Source: Paramicrobacterium agarici
GTDB lineage: Bacteria; Actinomycetota; Actinomycetes; Actinomycetales; Microbacteriaceae
Direction of reading: 5' to 3'
Length of the DNA stretch: 64,000 nt
Assembly: GCF_002563955.1 (NCBI RefSeq)
Contig: NZ_PDJE01000001.1
Location: 620,001 to 684,000 of the forward strand
The translations under genes were made by a program, and so were the position numbers. Numbering within the stretch: the stretch's first letter is position 1; each line of letters begins with the position of its first letter. Of this stretch, positions 1-8,927 are shown in pieces. The notes below the pieces were generated by a model. It saw only the letters and a program-made list of their open reading frames with translations. It did not search any database and had not been told where the DNA came from.

Positions 1-1
1 C

Positions 2-1651
2 CGCCGGCGCGGCACCTTCGCCTGCGCAGCATCCGTCGGTCCTGGCGCCGCCAACATGCTCACGGGCGCGGCTCTCGCGACGTCGAACCGGCTTCCCGCG
101 CTGCTGCTGCCGAGCGACACATTCGCCACGCGCGTATCTGATCCGGTGCTGCAGCAGCTGGAGATGCCGCACGACACCTCCGTGCAGGTGACCGACGCCT
201 TCCGGCCGCTGTCGAAGTTCTTCGACCGCGTTGACCGCCCAGAGCAGCTGTTCTCGATCGCGCTCGCCGCCATGCGCGTGCTCACGGACCCGGCCGAGAC
301 CGGCGCCGTGACGATCGCCCTGCCCGAAGATGTTCAGGCCGAGGTGCTTGACGTGCCCGAGGAGTTTCTCGCCGACCGTGAGTGGCACATTCGTCGCCCA
401 CTCGCCGAGCACGGGCCGATCGAGCGTGCCGCCGCGGCGATTCGCGGCGCGCAGAAGCCCATCGTCGTGGCGGGCGGCGGGGTGCTGTACGCCGACGCCG
501 AGAACGATCTGCGTGACCTCGTGGAGCACACGGGAATTCCCGTCGGCACGTCGCAGGCCGGCGGGGGAGTGCTCGCGTGGGACCACGCGCAGAACCTGGG
601 GGGAATCGGGGCGACCGGCACCACGGCGGCCAACCGCATTGCGGAGCAGGCCGACGTGGTGATCGGCATCGGCACCCGGTACAGCGACTTCACGACGGCG
701 AGCCGCACCGCCTTCCAAAACCCCGACGTGACGTTCGTGAACATCAACGTCGCGTCGTTCGACGCCTACAAGCACGGCAGTCAGCTGCCCGTCATCGCCG
801 ACGCGGGCGAAGCGCTGCGCAGCCTGCGCACGCTGCTCGACGGTCACCGAGTCTCCGACGAGTTCGCCACGCGCGTGGCCGACGAGAAGAAGGCATGGGA
901 TGCTGTCGTCGACGCTGCCTTCGAGCCGACCGGCGCCGAGCTTCCCGGACAAAGCGAGATCATCGGCGCCGTGCAGGGCGCGAGCGACCCGCGCGACGTG
1001 ATCGTGCAGGCAGCCGGATCGCTGCCGGGAGACCTGCACAAGCTGTGGCGTGTGCGTGACGCCCTCGGCTACCACGTGGAGTACGCGTTCTCGTGCATGG
1101 GCTACGAGATCGCGGGAGGACTCGGCGTGCGACGCGGAGCACCCGACCGTGACGTGATCGTGATGGTGGGCGACGGTTCGTACCTCATGCTGCACACGGA
1201 GCTCGTCACCGCCGTGGCCGAGGGCCTCAAGATCATCGTGATCATCGTGCAGAACCACGGCTACGCCTCGATCGGAGCCCTGTCGGAGACCACGGGATCC
1301 CAGCGTTTCGGCACCAAGTACCGCACGCTCGACGAGTCGGCGCGCAACTTCCAGGGCAACGAGGTGCTGCCCATCGATCTTGCGGCGAACGCCCGCAGCT
1401 ACGGCGTCGACGTGATCGAGGTGGACCCATCAGCATCCGCCATTGACGACCTGAAACAGGCGATCGCCGCGGCCAAAGCCTCGGACAGGTCGACTGTGAT
1501 CCACATCAACTCCAACCCGCTCGACTACGCGCCCGACGGCGAGGGCTGGTGGGATGTGCCCGTCGCCCCCGTCTCGGAGCTTGAGTCGACGCAGACCGCA
1601 TACGACGAGTACCTCGTCGACAAGGCCAGGCAGAAGCCGCTGCTTGGCTGA
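2..1651 (+). CDS. iolD: 3D-(3,5/4)-trihydroxycyclohexane-1,2-dione hydrolase IolD, 5' end cut off by window
   Basis: Thiamine-diphosphate enzyme that hydrolytically opens the ring of the trione formed from 2-keto-myo-inositol, a cytoplasmic step of myo-inositol catabolism. The frame is open from base 2, and 549 residues are present of the roughly 620-640 usual for IolD, so about 80 N-terminal residues lie before the window. The visible protein starts in the N-terminal ThDP domain (SVGPGAANMLTGAALAT, then LLLPSDTFATR, a diagnostic IolD stretch). It continues through the central domain and ends with the pyrophosphate-binding domain, where VGDGSYLMLHTEL followed by the NHGYASIGALSE segment supplies the Mg/ThDP GDGS motif. 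It lies 49 bases before iolE in the same direction, so it is probably in the same operon. The first ATG, at 56, is internal and not the start. Confidence 0.93.
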   Translation, partial: RRRGTFACAASVGPGAANMLTGAALATSNRLPALLLPSDTFATRVSDPVLQQLEMPHDTSVQVTDAFRPLSKFFDRVDRPEQLFSIALAAMRVLTDPAETGAVTIALPEDVQAEVLDVPEEFLADREWHIRRPLAEHGPIERAAAAIRGAQKPIVVAGGGVLYADAENDLRDLVEHTGIPVGTSQAGGGVLAWDHAQNLGGIGATGTTAANRIAEQADVVIGIGTRYSDFTTASRTAFQNPDVTFVNINVASFDAYKHGSQLPVIADAGEALRSLRTLLDGHRVSDEFATRVADEKKAWDAVVDAAFEPTGAELPGQSEIIGAVQGASDPRDVIVQAAGSLPGDLHKLWRVRDALGYHVEYAFSCMGYEIAGGLGVRRGAPDRDVIVMVGDGSYLMLHTELVTAVAEGLKIIVIIVQNHGYASIGALSETTGSQRFGTKYRTLDESARNFQGNEVLPIDLAANARSYGVDVIEVDPSASAIDDLKQAIAAAKASDRSTVIHINSNPLDYAPDGEGWWDVPVAPVSELESTQTAYDEYLVDKARQKPLLG

Positions 1652-1700
1652 CAGCATCCGCCCACAGAATCGTCAGAACGTCAGAGAGGACGACATTCGT

Positions 1701-2609
1701 ATGTCGAACGGAATTCGCATCGGCACCGCCCCCGACTCGTGGGGCGTGTGGTTCCCCGACGACCCCAATCAGGTTCCGTGGGAGCGGTTCCTCGACGAGG
1801 TCGTCGAGGCCGGGTACACCTGGATCGAGCTCGGTCCCTACGGCTACCTGCCGACCGACCCGCATCAGCTTGAAGACGAGCTCGGCACCCGCGGACTCAA
1901 GCTCTCGGCCGGCACGGTCTTCACGGGTTTTCACAAGGGCGACGACCAGTGGAAGCGCGCGTGGGATCAGGCGCTCGCCGTTGCAGGGCTCGCCTCGAAG
2001 CTGGGCGCTGAGCACCTCGTCGTGATTCCCGATCTGTGGCGCAGCGACGCGACGGGCGAGGCGCTTGAGCCGCGAACGCTCGACGCCGACCAGTGGGCGA
2101 AGCTCGCCGCGGCGCACGACCGGCTCGGCAAAGCGCTGCTCGACGAGTTCGGCATGGCCCAGCAGTTCCACTCGCACGCCGACAGCCACATCGGCACCTA
2201 TCGGGAGGTGGAGCGCTTTCTCACCGAGACAGACGAGCGCTACACGAACCTCTGCCTCGACACCGGGCACTTCGCCTACTACGGCGGCGACAACCTGCGG
2301 CTCATCGACGCCTACCCGTCGCGCATTGGATACCTGCACCTCAAGCAGGTCGACCAGGAGCAGCTGTTCGACGTGTTGAAGAACGATGTGTCGTTCAAGG
2401 ATGCTGTCGCAGACGGCATCATGATCGAACCGCCGAACGGCGTGCCGCCGCTCGCACCGATCATCGAAAAGGTCGCGGCACTCGACCCGAACATCTTCGG
2501 CATCGTGGAGCAGGACATGTATGGCTGCGCCGTCGACCACCCGTTCCCCATCGCTCAGCGCACGCGCGAGCACCTGCTCTCATCCACCTCGGCCGCGCGC
2601 CTCGACTGA
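1701..2609 (+). CDS. iolE: inosose dehydratase IolE (2-keto-myo-inositol dehydratase)
   Basis: Dehydrates 2-keto-myo-inositol to the trione that IolD then opens. The 302-residue protein is a TIM-barrel of the xylose-isomerase-like fold. It begins MSNGIRIGTAPDSWGVWFPDD; the APDSWGVW stretch is typical of IolE. Metal and substrate residues fall in the expected order: an HSHADSHIGT segment, CLDTGHFAYYGGD, then HLKQVD and a late EQD. The ATG at 1701 is chosen because AGAGAGGA lies about 12 bases upstream and the family motif begins a few residues in. The open frame that extends upstream only overlaps iolD. Middle gene of the iol operon. Confidence 0.92.
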   Translation: MSNGIRIGTAPDSWGVWFPDDPNQVPWERFLDEVVEAGYTWIELGPYGYLPTDPHQLEDELGTRGLKLSAGTVFTGFHKGDDQWKRAWDQALAVAGLASKLGAEHLVVIPDLWRSDATGEALEPRTLDADQWAKLAAAHDRLGKALLDEFGMAQQFHSHADSHIGTYREVERFLTETDERYTNLCLDTGHFAYYGGDNLRLIDAYPSRIGYLHLKQVDQEQLFDVLKNDVSFKDAVADGIMIEPPNGVPPLAPIIEKVAALDPNIFGIVEQDMYGCAVDHPFPIAQRTREHLLSSTSAARLD

Positions 2610-2644
2610 GCCGACCACACAGAAACCTGGCAAGGAGCACACTC

Positions 2645-3664
2645 ATGACCCACAGCGACATCCGCGTCGCCGTCGTCGGCGCCGGAATGATGGGCGCCGA
2701 CCACATCAGCCGCCTGACGAATCGCGTCGCGGGAGCGCACGTCTCGGCGATCGTCGAACCGGATGCTGGTCGCGCCGACGCCGCGCTCGAGCACGCTCCC
2801 GGTGCGCGCGCGTTCGCGAGCATCGAGGAGGCGATTGCCGCAGACGCCGTGGACGCTGTGCTCATCGCGACGCCCGGACAGTTTCACGAACCCGTGATTC
2901 TGCCCGCCCTCGACGCGAAGCTGCCGATGTTGTGCGAGAAGCCGCTGACGCAGGAGCCGGAGTCGTCGCGGCGTGTGCTCGAGGCCGAGCAGAAGCTCGA
3001 CAGGCCGCACATTCAGGTGGGATTCATGCGGCGCTTCGACCGCGAGTACGGACAGCTGCGCGACCTCGTCACCTCGAAAGACGCGGGGGAACTCGTGATG
3101 CTGCGCTGCGTGCACCGCAACCCGAGTGTTCCCGACGCGTATCACCAGGACATGCTCATCACCGACTCGGTGGTGCACGAGTTCGACGTTGCTCCCTGGC
3201 TCGCGGGAAGCGACGTAAAGAGCGTCGAGGTGAAGTATCCACGCCGCAACTCGCTTGCGCCCGAGCGCCTGAAAGAGCCGATTCTCGTGATCATCGAGCT
3301 CGAGAACGGCGTGCTCGTCGATGTCGAGATGAACGTCAGCATCCAGTTCGGCTACCAGGTGGCGACCGAGGCCGTTTTCGAGAAGGGGACCGCTCGCATC
3401 GGGCAGCCCAACGGCCTGCAGCGCTGGCAAGACGAGCGCATATTCCAGAAGGAGCATGCAAGTTTCACCACGCGCTTCGCCGACGCCTACGACAACGAGG
3501 TTCAGCGCTGGGTGGATGCCGTTCGCCGCGGCGACCTCATCGACGGTCCGAACGCGTGGGACGGCTACAAGGTCGCGCTCGCGTGCGAGGCCGGAGTCAC
3601 GGCGCTCAACTCCGGCGGCATCGTCGAGATCCCGCACGAGGAGCGCCCGGCGTTCTACGCCTGA
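2645..3664 (+). CDS. iolG: myo-inositol 2-dehydrogenase-like oxidoreductase (Gfo/Idh/MocA family)
   Basis: Probably oxidises myo-inositol to 2-keto-myo-inositol with NAD+, the first step of the pathway. The 339-residue protein has an N-terminal Rossmann fold (VAVVGAGMMGADH, residues about 8-20), the EKP triad around residue 97 (MLCEKPLT) that carries the catalytic lysine, and a C-terminal alpha/beta substrate domain containing DSVVHEFDVAPWLAG, where inositol dehydrogenases hold their Asp/His pair. AAGGAG precedes the ATG by a few bases. It sits 35 bases after iolE. The family is broad and related enzymes act on scyllo-inositol or sugars; the iolG assignment rests on its place between iolE and iolH. 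Confidence 0.8.
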   Translation: MTHSDIRVAVVGAGMMGADHISRLTNRVAGAHVSAIVEPDAGRADAALEHAPGARAFASIEEAIAADAVDAVLIATPGQFHEPVILPALDAKLPMLCEKPLTQEPESSRRVLEAEQKLDRPHIQVGFMRRFDREYGQLRDLVTSKDAGELVMLRCVHRNPSVPDAYHQDMLITDSVVHEFDVAPWLAGSDVKSVEVKYPRRNSLAPERLKEPILVIIELENGVLVDVEMNVSIQFGYQVATEAVFEKGTARIGQPNGLQRWQDERIFQKEHASFTTRFADAYDNEVQRWVDAVRRGDLIDGPNAWDGYKVALACEAGVTALNSGGIVEIPHEERPAFYA

Positions 3665-3670
3665 GACAGC

Positions 3671-3707
3671 CGGATGCTGTCGCGAGCAGCTGCTCTGACA
3701 GCATCCG
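3671..3707. terminator. hairpin built from an inverted GGATGCTGTC pair
   Basis: Seven bases after the iolG-like stop codon, GGATGCTGTC (3672-3681) and GACAGCATCC (3697-3706) form a perfect 10-bp stem. The 15-base loop contains its own small palindrome, AGCAGCTGCT. There is no T tract, which is common in high-GC actinobacteria. It could attenuate the operon before iolH or mark an mRNA processing point. The arms are the octamer that is over-represented across the window. Confidence 0.6.
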
Positions 3708-3734
3708 CCTCTCTTCCACTGACGAAGGAGCATC

Positions 3735-4613
3735 ATGGTCCGCATCGCACTCGACCCGACACCGTACAACGATTCCGTGCACCTGCTCGACTTTCCCGAG
3801 CTCGTCGCGCGACTCGGGTACGAGCACCTGCAGCTGACACCGAACCCCGACTTCGGGCGTCACTTTCACTACCCCAAGCTCGACGACGCGATGATCGCCG
3901 AGCTCAAGAAGCGGGCGAAGGACGCCGGCGTGACAATCACGTCGATTCTGCCCGTTCAGCGCATCTCGTGGCCCGACGAGCCGCAGCGTGAAGCGGCCGT
4001 GCGCAATATGCGCCGGTACATCGAGGTCGCGGCCGAGCTCGGTGTGCCCATGATCAATACCGAGTTCTCGGGGCGGCCCGAACGCGAGGAGGAGTCGGAG
4101 GCCGGCTTCTACCGGTCGATGGACGAGCTGCTTCCTGTGCTGGAGCGCGAGGGCATCACGCTCAACATCGATCCCCACCCCGACGATTTCGTCGAAGACG
4201 GTCTCGAGGCCTGGCGCATCATCCGCGGGCTCAACTCACGGCAGGTGGGCTTTGTCTACGTCGCATCGCACACCTTCCACTACGGGGATCGCGCGACAAC
4301 ACTGCTGCCCGAGATCGGCGATCGGCTCGGCGCCGTGTACACGGCAGACAGCTTCGACCACAATCGCTCGCACGGTCTGCGCTACATCAGCAACCCGCCG
4401 GGAAACACGGTGCGCATTCACCAGCACTCGGCGATCGGCGACGGCGACGTCGACTGGCAGGAGCTGTTCGGCGTACTCGCGAAGACCGGCTACCTCGATC
4501 GAGACGACGCGCTCATCGTGTCGAACGTGTTCGGCGAAGACGAGCGCGCAGATGAGGTCAGCAAATACCAGGTGCAGAAGATCCGCGAGCTCATCGACAA
4601 GGCCCGCGCATGA
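3735..4613 (+). CDS. iolH: inositol catabolism TIM-barrel protein IolH-like
   Basis: Sugar-phosphate isomerase/epimerase family TIM barrel of 292 residues, close to the usual IolH length. It begins MVRIALDPTPYNDSVHLLDF and has LGYEHLQLTPNPDFGRHFHY. Probable metal ligands follow: a glutamate in MINTEFSGRP, then DPHPDDF, the HNRSHGLRY segment and a late EDE. IolH is found in many inositol clusters, but its reaction is not firmly known. AAGGAG lies 7 bases before the ATG. The stop overlaps the next start by four bases (ATGA), so it is translationally coupled to the following dehydrogenase. An isomerase or epimerase acting on an inosose is a reasonable alternative. Confidence 0.75.
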   Translation: MVRIALDPTPYNDSVHLLDFPELVARLGYEHLQLTPNPDFGRHFHYPKLDDAMIAELKKRAKDAGVTITSILPVQRISWPDEPQREAAVRNMRRYIEVAAELGVPMINTEFSGRPEREEESEAGFYRSMDELLPVLEREGITLNIDPHPDDFVEDGLEAWRIIRGLNSRQVGFVYVASHTFHYGDRATTLLPEIGDRLGAVYTADSFDHNRSHGLRYISNPPGNTVRIHQHSAIGDGDVDWQELFGVLAKTGYLDRDDALIVSNVFGEDERADEVSKYQVQKIRELIDKARA

Positions 4614-5770
4614 GCGCGCGCACGATCGGCGTTGGCCTCATCAGCGTCGGCTGGATGGGGCGCCTGCACACTCGGTCGTACAAGTCGATTCCCGAGCGGT
4701 TCCCCGAGCTGGGCGTGCGGCCGCGTCTGGTGATAGCGGCGGATGCTGTCGCGGAGGCCGCGCAGCAAGCCGTCGACCAGCTGGGCTACGAGCGCTGCAC
4801 AACCGACTACCGCGACGTGCTTTCGGATCCCGATGTCGACGTCGTGTCGATCTGCGCGCCCAACTTTCTGCACAAAGAGTTCGCGCTCGCCGCCGCCGAG
4901 GCAGGCAAGCCGTTCTGGATCGAGAAGCCCATGGGGCGCAACGTCGCCGAGAGCGTGGAGATCGCGCGAGCGGCATCCGACGCTGGCCTCGTCACCGCCG
5001 TCGGCTTCAACTATCGCAACGCGCCGGCGGTCTCTCACGCCCGCGAGCTCATCGAACGTGGCGCGCTTGGCATGATCACGAATGTTCGCACGTCGTTCCT
5101 CGCCGACTACTCATCAGATCCGCAGGGTGCGCTGACGTGGCGCTTTGAGCGCGAGCGCGCCGGCTCTGGCGTACTCGGCGACCTACTGTCACACGGTTTC
5201 GATCTCGCGACGTTTCTCGTCGGAGAGATCGACGAGGTGTCGGCGACGACGGGTACGTACATCACGGAGCGTGCGAAGCCGACCTCGGCAAACGCGAGCC
5301 ACTTCAGCAAGTCTGCGGGCGGCGAGATGAAGACCGTCGAGAACGAAGACGTTGCTCTCGTGATCGCGAAATTTGCGTCGGGAGCGATCGGCACGTTCGA
5401 GTCGAGTCGCATCGCGATCGGCCCTCGGGCGGAGTACGTGATCGAGGTCTATGGAACCGAGGGATCGCTGCGCTGGGACTTCCAGCGTATGAACGAACTG
5501 CAGGTCAGTCTGCGCTCAGGAGAGAACTACGGCTACACCGACGTCTACATGAGCCCGGGGCATGGCGACTTCGCGCGCTTTCAGCCCGGCGGCGGCACGA
5601 GCATGGGCTTCGACGACCTTAAGGCGATCGAGGCTGCGCTCTTCGTGGAGTCCGTGGTGACGGGTGAGCAGAAGGCGCCGTCGGTCCATGACGGCCTAGC
5701 AGCTGCGCGGGCGGCGGATGCCGCGGAGCGCTCGGCCGAGTCGCGCGAGTGGGTCGCGCTCCCCCGCTGA
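4610..5770 (+). CDS. Gfo/Idh/MocA family dehydrogenase, second copy in the iol operon
   Basis: Predicted NAD(P)-dependent oxidoreductase of 386 residues. The Rossmann segment is GVGLISVGWMGRLHTRSYK (residues 6-24). The EKP motif is in FWIEKPMGRN near residue 102, and the C-terminal domain has GDLLSHGFDLATFLVGE. It is coupled to iolH by a 4-base overlap and is the last gene of the operon. Such paralogs in inositol clusters often oxidise scyllo-inositol or interconvert inososes, which would let the pathway take other stereoisomers. The exact substrate cannot be read from sequence. About 85 bases without a gene separate it from the convergent sulfatase. Confidence 0.8.
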   Translation: MSARTIGVGLISVGWMGRLHTRSYKSIPERFPELGVRPRLVIAADAVAEAAQQAVDQLGYERCTTDYRDVLSDPDVDVVSICAPNFLHKEFALAAAEAGKPFWIEKPMGRNVAESVEIARAASDAGLVTAVGFNYRNAPAVSHARELIERGALGMITNVRTSFLADYSSDPQGALTWRFERERAGSGVLGDLLSHGFDLATFLVGEIDEVSATTGTYITERAKPTSANASHFSKSAGGEMKTVENEDVALVIAKFASGAIGTFESSRIAIGPRAEYVIEVYGTEGSLRWDFQRMNELQVSLRSGENYGYTDVYMSPGHGDFARFQPGGGTSMGFDDLKAIEAALFVESVVTGEQKAPSVHDGLAAARAADAAERSAESREWVALPR

Positions 5771-5856
5771 CTCCACGGCGTCGTCTCGATCTTCGGCGAT
5801 AAAACATTCGGCACGGTCGTCTCATCGCTGGCGACGACGGTGTGACCGCAGCCGCG

Positions 5857-7443
5857 CTACCCCACGGCCGATGTCCACCCGAGGCCGCGCTTGCGATAAA
5901 TGTCCAGTGTCTTCTGAAACGGAATCACGCCCACTGAATCAGCAGTCTTCCGCCACTCATCCGCGAGTTCGTCCACGAGTTCCGGATGTTGAGAAGCGAC
6001 ATCAATCGTCTCTGAGCGGTCAGTCGACATGTCATAAAGTTCCCAAGTGAAACCGTGTTCGCGCACCAGCTTCCAGTTGCCCTTGCGGTATGCCGCGTTG
6101 CCGCAGTGCTCCCACCAGAGCGGTTGTGGGTCGCTAACCTCAGCGCCACGGAGCGTGCTAAGGATGCTGTTGCTCGGCAGCGATGCCGGGGCGTTCACGT
6201 GAGCAGCTTCGAGGAGTGTCGGCAGCACGTGAGTGAGCTGAAACGCTCCGTCGATGACTTCCCCGGTAGGGAGATCGCCTTCCGGCCACGAGAAAATGAA
6301 CGGTGCCGCAATTCCCCCTTCATGAGCCCACAATTTGTAAAGGCGATATGGCGTATTGGACAAATTCGCCCATGCCCGCCCGTAACTCTGGTAGGACTCT
6401 TCGCCGCCGGGCATGACCCGAGGATCATTGCCAATATCGACTGATCTACCGTCTTTGGTTCGTTGATTGAGAATGTCGAGCCGCTCGCGAAAGTACTCGA
6501 GTTCAATGAGCGGCACCGGGTCAGCAGACGCGCCGTTATCGGAGAGGAAGACGACGATCGTATTCTCGCGAACGTTCTGATCCTTGAGCTCATTGAGGAT
6601 TGTGCCAACGGCTGAGTCCATCTCCTCGACCATTGCGGCGTAGACGCTCATGCGCTCTATCTGCCATTCCTTGTTCGGTTCGTTCGCCCACTCTGGAACC
6701 GACGGGTCTCGCTCTGACAGCGGGGTGCCAGGAGATAGGACGCCGAGCGAGATCTGCCGTTCGAATCTCTCATCACGCAATTCGTCCCAGCCGCGCGCGT
6801 AAACCGCTCGATACTTCGCGATCGTCGCCTCGCGTGCATGAAGCGGCCAGTGAGGGGCCGTGAATGGCGCGTAGAGAAAAAATGGTCGATCCCGATCACG
6901 ATTTCTGAGGAACGATACTGATTCTTCAGCGATTCGATCGGTGTAGAAGAACCCAGGATCCGTGGCCTCGTGGCTCGCGTCGGCGAGATCGCGCGTGAGG
7001 GTGCCCGGCCGGTAGTAGCTACCGCAGCCGGTCAGCGTTCCCCAGAAGCTATCGAACCCGCGCTCAGTTGGCCAAGCGCCGTTGGGAGTGTGCATATCTG
7101 CGGCGAGATGCCATTTCCCTCGGGCTGCCGTCTCGTAGCCAGCGTCCTTCAGGATCTCAGCGATGGTGAGCACGTCAGGATTGAGATTTCCGCGGTAACC
7201 TCCGTCATCTGAATCGTCGCCGGTCAGAATGCCGATCCCCGCTTGATGAGGGTGAAGGCCGGTGAGAAGAGAAGCGCGGCTTGGACTGCATCGTGGTGTG
7301 TTGTGAAAGTCACGCAGCCTGACTCCGTCTGCGGCCAACGAGTCGATATGAGGCGTCGAGATCTCGCCGCCAAAGCACCCGATATCCGAGTAGCCGAGGT
7401 CGTCGGCAAGTATGACCAGGATGTTGGGCTTGTTCTCACGCAC
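5857..7443 (-). CDS. type I sulfatase (arylsulfatase family), cytoplasmic
   Basis: Hydrolyses a sulfate ester. The 528-residue protein opens with the sulfatase signature NILVILADDLGY, whose two aspartates (14, 15) bind calcium. It carries CSPSRASLLTG with Cys52, which an oxygen-dependent formylglycine-generating enzyme would convert to formylglycine. GKWHL supplies the active-site Lys110 and His112, and LSDNGA the later metal site. There is no signal peptide or membrane segment, so it acts on a substrate already imported, which fits the divergent sugar ABC importer. The start is GTG at 7443 with GGAG spaced 5 bases upstream. Base composition is noticeably less GC-rich than the iol genes. No maturation enzyme gene is in the window. 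The sulfated substrate is unknown. Confidence 0.9.
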   Translation of the reverse strand: MRENKPNILVILADDLGYSDIGCFGGEISTPHIDSLAADGVRLRDFHNTPRCSPSRASLLTGLHPHQAGIGILTGDDSDDGGYRGNLNPDVLTIAEILKDAGYETAARGKWHLAADMHTPNGAWPTERGFDSFWGTLTGCGSYYRPGTLTRDLADASHEATDPGFFYTDRIAEESVSFLRNRDRDRPFFLYAPFTAPHWPLHAREATIAKYRAVYARGWDELRDERFERQISLGVLSPGTPLSERDPSVPEWANEPNKEWQIERMSVYAAMVEEMDSAVGTILNELKDQNVRENTIVVFLSDNGASADPVPLIELEYFRERLDILNQRTKDGRSVDIGNDPRVMPGGEESYQSYGRAWANLSNTPYRLYKLWAHEGGIAAPFIFSWPEGDLPTGEVIDGAFQLTHVLPTLLEAAHVNAPASLPSNSILSTLRGAEVSDPQPLWWEHCGNAAYRKGNWKLVREHGFTWELYDMSTDRSETIDVASQHPELVDELADEWRKTADSVGVIPFQKTLDIYRKRGLGWTSAVG

Positions 7444-7489
7444 AGAAACTCCAATGTTTCAGCAAAGTCATAACAAATAGGAAACTCTC

Positions 7490-7530
7490 TTGACTTTCCT
7501 AACTTTGTTAGGTCAATATAGCCTAACCAG
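7490..7530. promoter_or_regulatory. divergent promoter with palindromic operator CCTAACTTTGTTAGG
   Basis: The 125-base gap between sulfatase and importer contains a perfect inverted repeat, CCTAAC-TTT-GTTAGG (7498-7512). It is flanked by TTGAC (7490) and TCAA (7513), and a further half-site GCCTAAC lies at about 7521. Read to the right, TTGACT at 7490-7495 could be a -35 box and CAATAT at about 7514 a -10 box, which puts the palindrome in the spacer, a repressor position. This suggests coordinate control of sulfatase and importer. The regulator is not encoded next to it. Confidence 0.6.
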
Positions 7531-7568
7531 CACGATGGGGCAATCGGGGGAATCGCAAAGGAGCGAAC

Positions 7569-8927
7569 ATGAACGTGAAGAGATGGCGAGTACCCGGCGT
7601 AGTCGCCGCCATAGCGGGCGGGAGCCTTATTCTCTCGGGTTGCTCGGGCGGCGGTGGAGGCGCGCTAGGAGAAGGCGGCGGAGACGGTTCGTCCCTCGTC
7701 GTCATCACCAATGAGTCTCCCTGGCTCGGCGCGTACGAGGCCGCGATCAAAGTCTATGAGGAAGAGAGCGGCGTAAGCGTTGACCTCCGCACCGTTCCCT
7801 ACGATGAGGTTCGAACGCAGATCCTCAATGACGTGCAAAGCGGAAGCCATGCATACGACGTCTATCAACTGGACGAACCGTGGATGCCCGAGTTCTTCGA
7901 GAACGAATGGGTAGTTCCGTTCACCGATATCGATCCAAGCTACAAAGAGGATCCCGCGATCAACAGCTACGGGAACTTCACTCACTGGGACGCTGAAAAG
8001 CGCATTTCGAGTGAATCCGGCGAGGCGATGTCGATTCCCCTGAACGGCAATATCCAAATCCTGTCGTACCGAACTGACGTCTACGAGGAGCTTGGAGCAG
8101 AGCCTCCAACGACGTGGGCCGAGGCCATTCAGATTGGTAAGGAAGCTCAGGAACAGGGGCTCGCGAACTATGGGTACACCTTGCGGACGCAGGGATCCAA
8201 AGGCGGAGGAACTCAGGTCACCTACGACTTTTTGGCGATCATGTATTCGTATGGGGCCAATTGGTTCAAAGATGAAGGAACGGATTGGACTCCGAACCTC
8301 TCGAGCCCTGAAGGAATCAAAGCCGCCACAACGCTGAGAGAGCTCGCGAAGCTCGGCCCGAGTGCAACCGCGACCATTGGACAGGCACAGGTCATCGGCG
8401 CAATGCAGGCCGGGGAAACGGCACAGGTGCAGGCGGTTGCCGCCGCGGCACCCAACTTCCTCGACGAGGCGAACTCCAATGTCGTCGAGAACGTCGGTTT
8501 CGCTCCGTTGCCCGGAGGCGACGCGGGGCCTGCAGCAGCGAGCGGCGTGTGGGCGCTGACCGTCCCGGCCGGGCTTACTGACGAAAGGTCACAAGCTGCT
8601 CTGGACTTCATCACGTGGATGGGCTCGAAGGAGGCGCAGGTTGCGTTTACAGAAGCAGGCGGAATTCCAACGAGAGACGACATCCTCGAATCCGTCGACG
8701 TGTCCGATGGGGAACTCGCGTACTTGAACGCAATTCAAGAGGCACTTCCCAACGTGAACAAGCACGTCCGCTATACGTTCGGAGCGAAGATGGCTCCGAT
8801 CACGGAGAAGTATCTCGCACAGATTGCTGCAGGGTCGATCAGTCCAGAAGAGGGTGTGAAGGCGATCGATGAAGAACTCACGCCGATCATCGAAGAGGCC
8901 GGCTACCCGATGGGAGGCGGCAAGTGA
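7569..8927 (+). CDS. sugar ABC transporter substrate-binding lipoprotein
   Basis: Extracellular solute-binding protein of family 1 (MalE/UgpB type), 452 residues. The N-terminus is a lipoprotein signal: basic MNVKRWR, a hydrophobic stretch and the lipobox LSGC with Cys25, followed by a glycine-rich linker. The mature part has features of the carbohydrate-binding group, such as YDVYQLDEPWMPEF early on and the late FITWMGSKEAQ segment. AAAGGAG precedes the ATG at 7569 by 7 bases. Its stop overlaps the next permease start by four bases. It is divergent from the sulfatase, so a sulfated or sulfate-linked oligosaccharide is a plausible ligand (inference). Confidence 0.9.
   Translation: MNVKRWRVPGVVAAIAGGSLILSGCSGGGGGALGEGGGDGSSLVVITNESPWLGAYEAAIKVYEEESGVSVDLRTVPYDEVRTQILNDVQSGSHAYDVYQLDEPWMPEFFENEWVVPFTDIDPSYKEDPAINSYGNFTHWDAEKRISSESGEAMSIPLNGNIQILSYRTDVYEELGAEPPTTWAEAIQIGKEAQEQGLANYGYTLRTQGSKGGGTQVTYDFLAIMYSYGANWFKDEGTDWTPNLSSPEGIKAATTLRELAKLGPSATATIGQAQVIGAMQAGETAQVQAVAAAAPNFLDEANSNVVENVGFAPLPGGDAGPAAASGVWALTVPAGLTDERSQAALDFITWMGSKEAQVAFTEAGGIPTRDDILESVDVSDGELAYLNAIQEALPNVNKHVRYTFGAKMAPITEKYLAQIAAGSISPEEGVKAIDEELTPIIEEAGYPMGGGK

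Noticed and set aside
2093..3664. Long plus-strand open frame of 523 codons running from iolE into the iolG-like gene
   Set aside because: Its first 180 codons are an out-of-frame shadow of iolE, rich in Arg and without motifs. Only the part from 2645 is the dehydrogenase.
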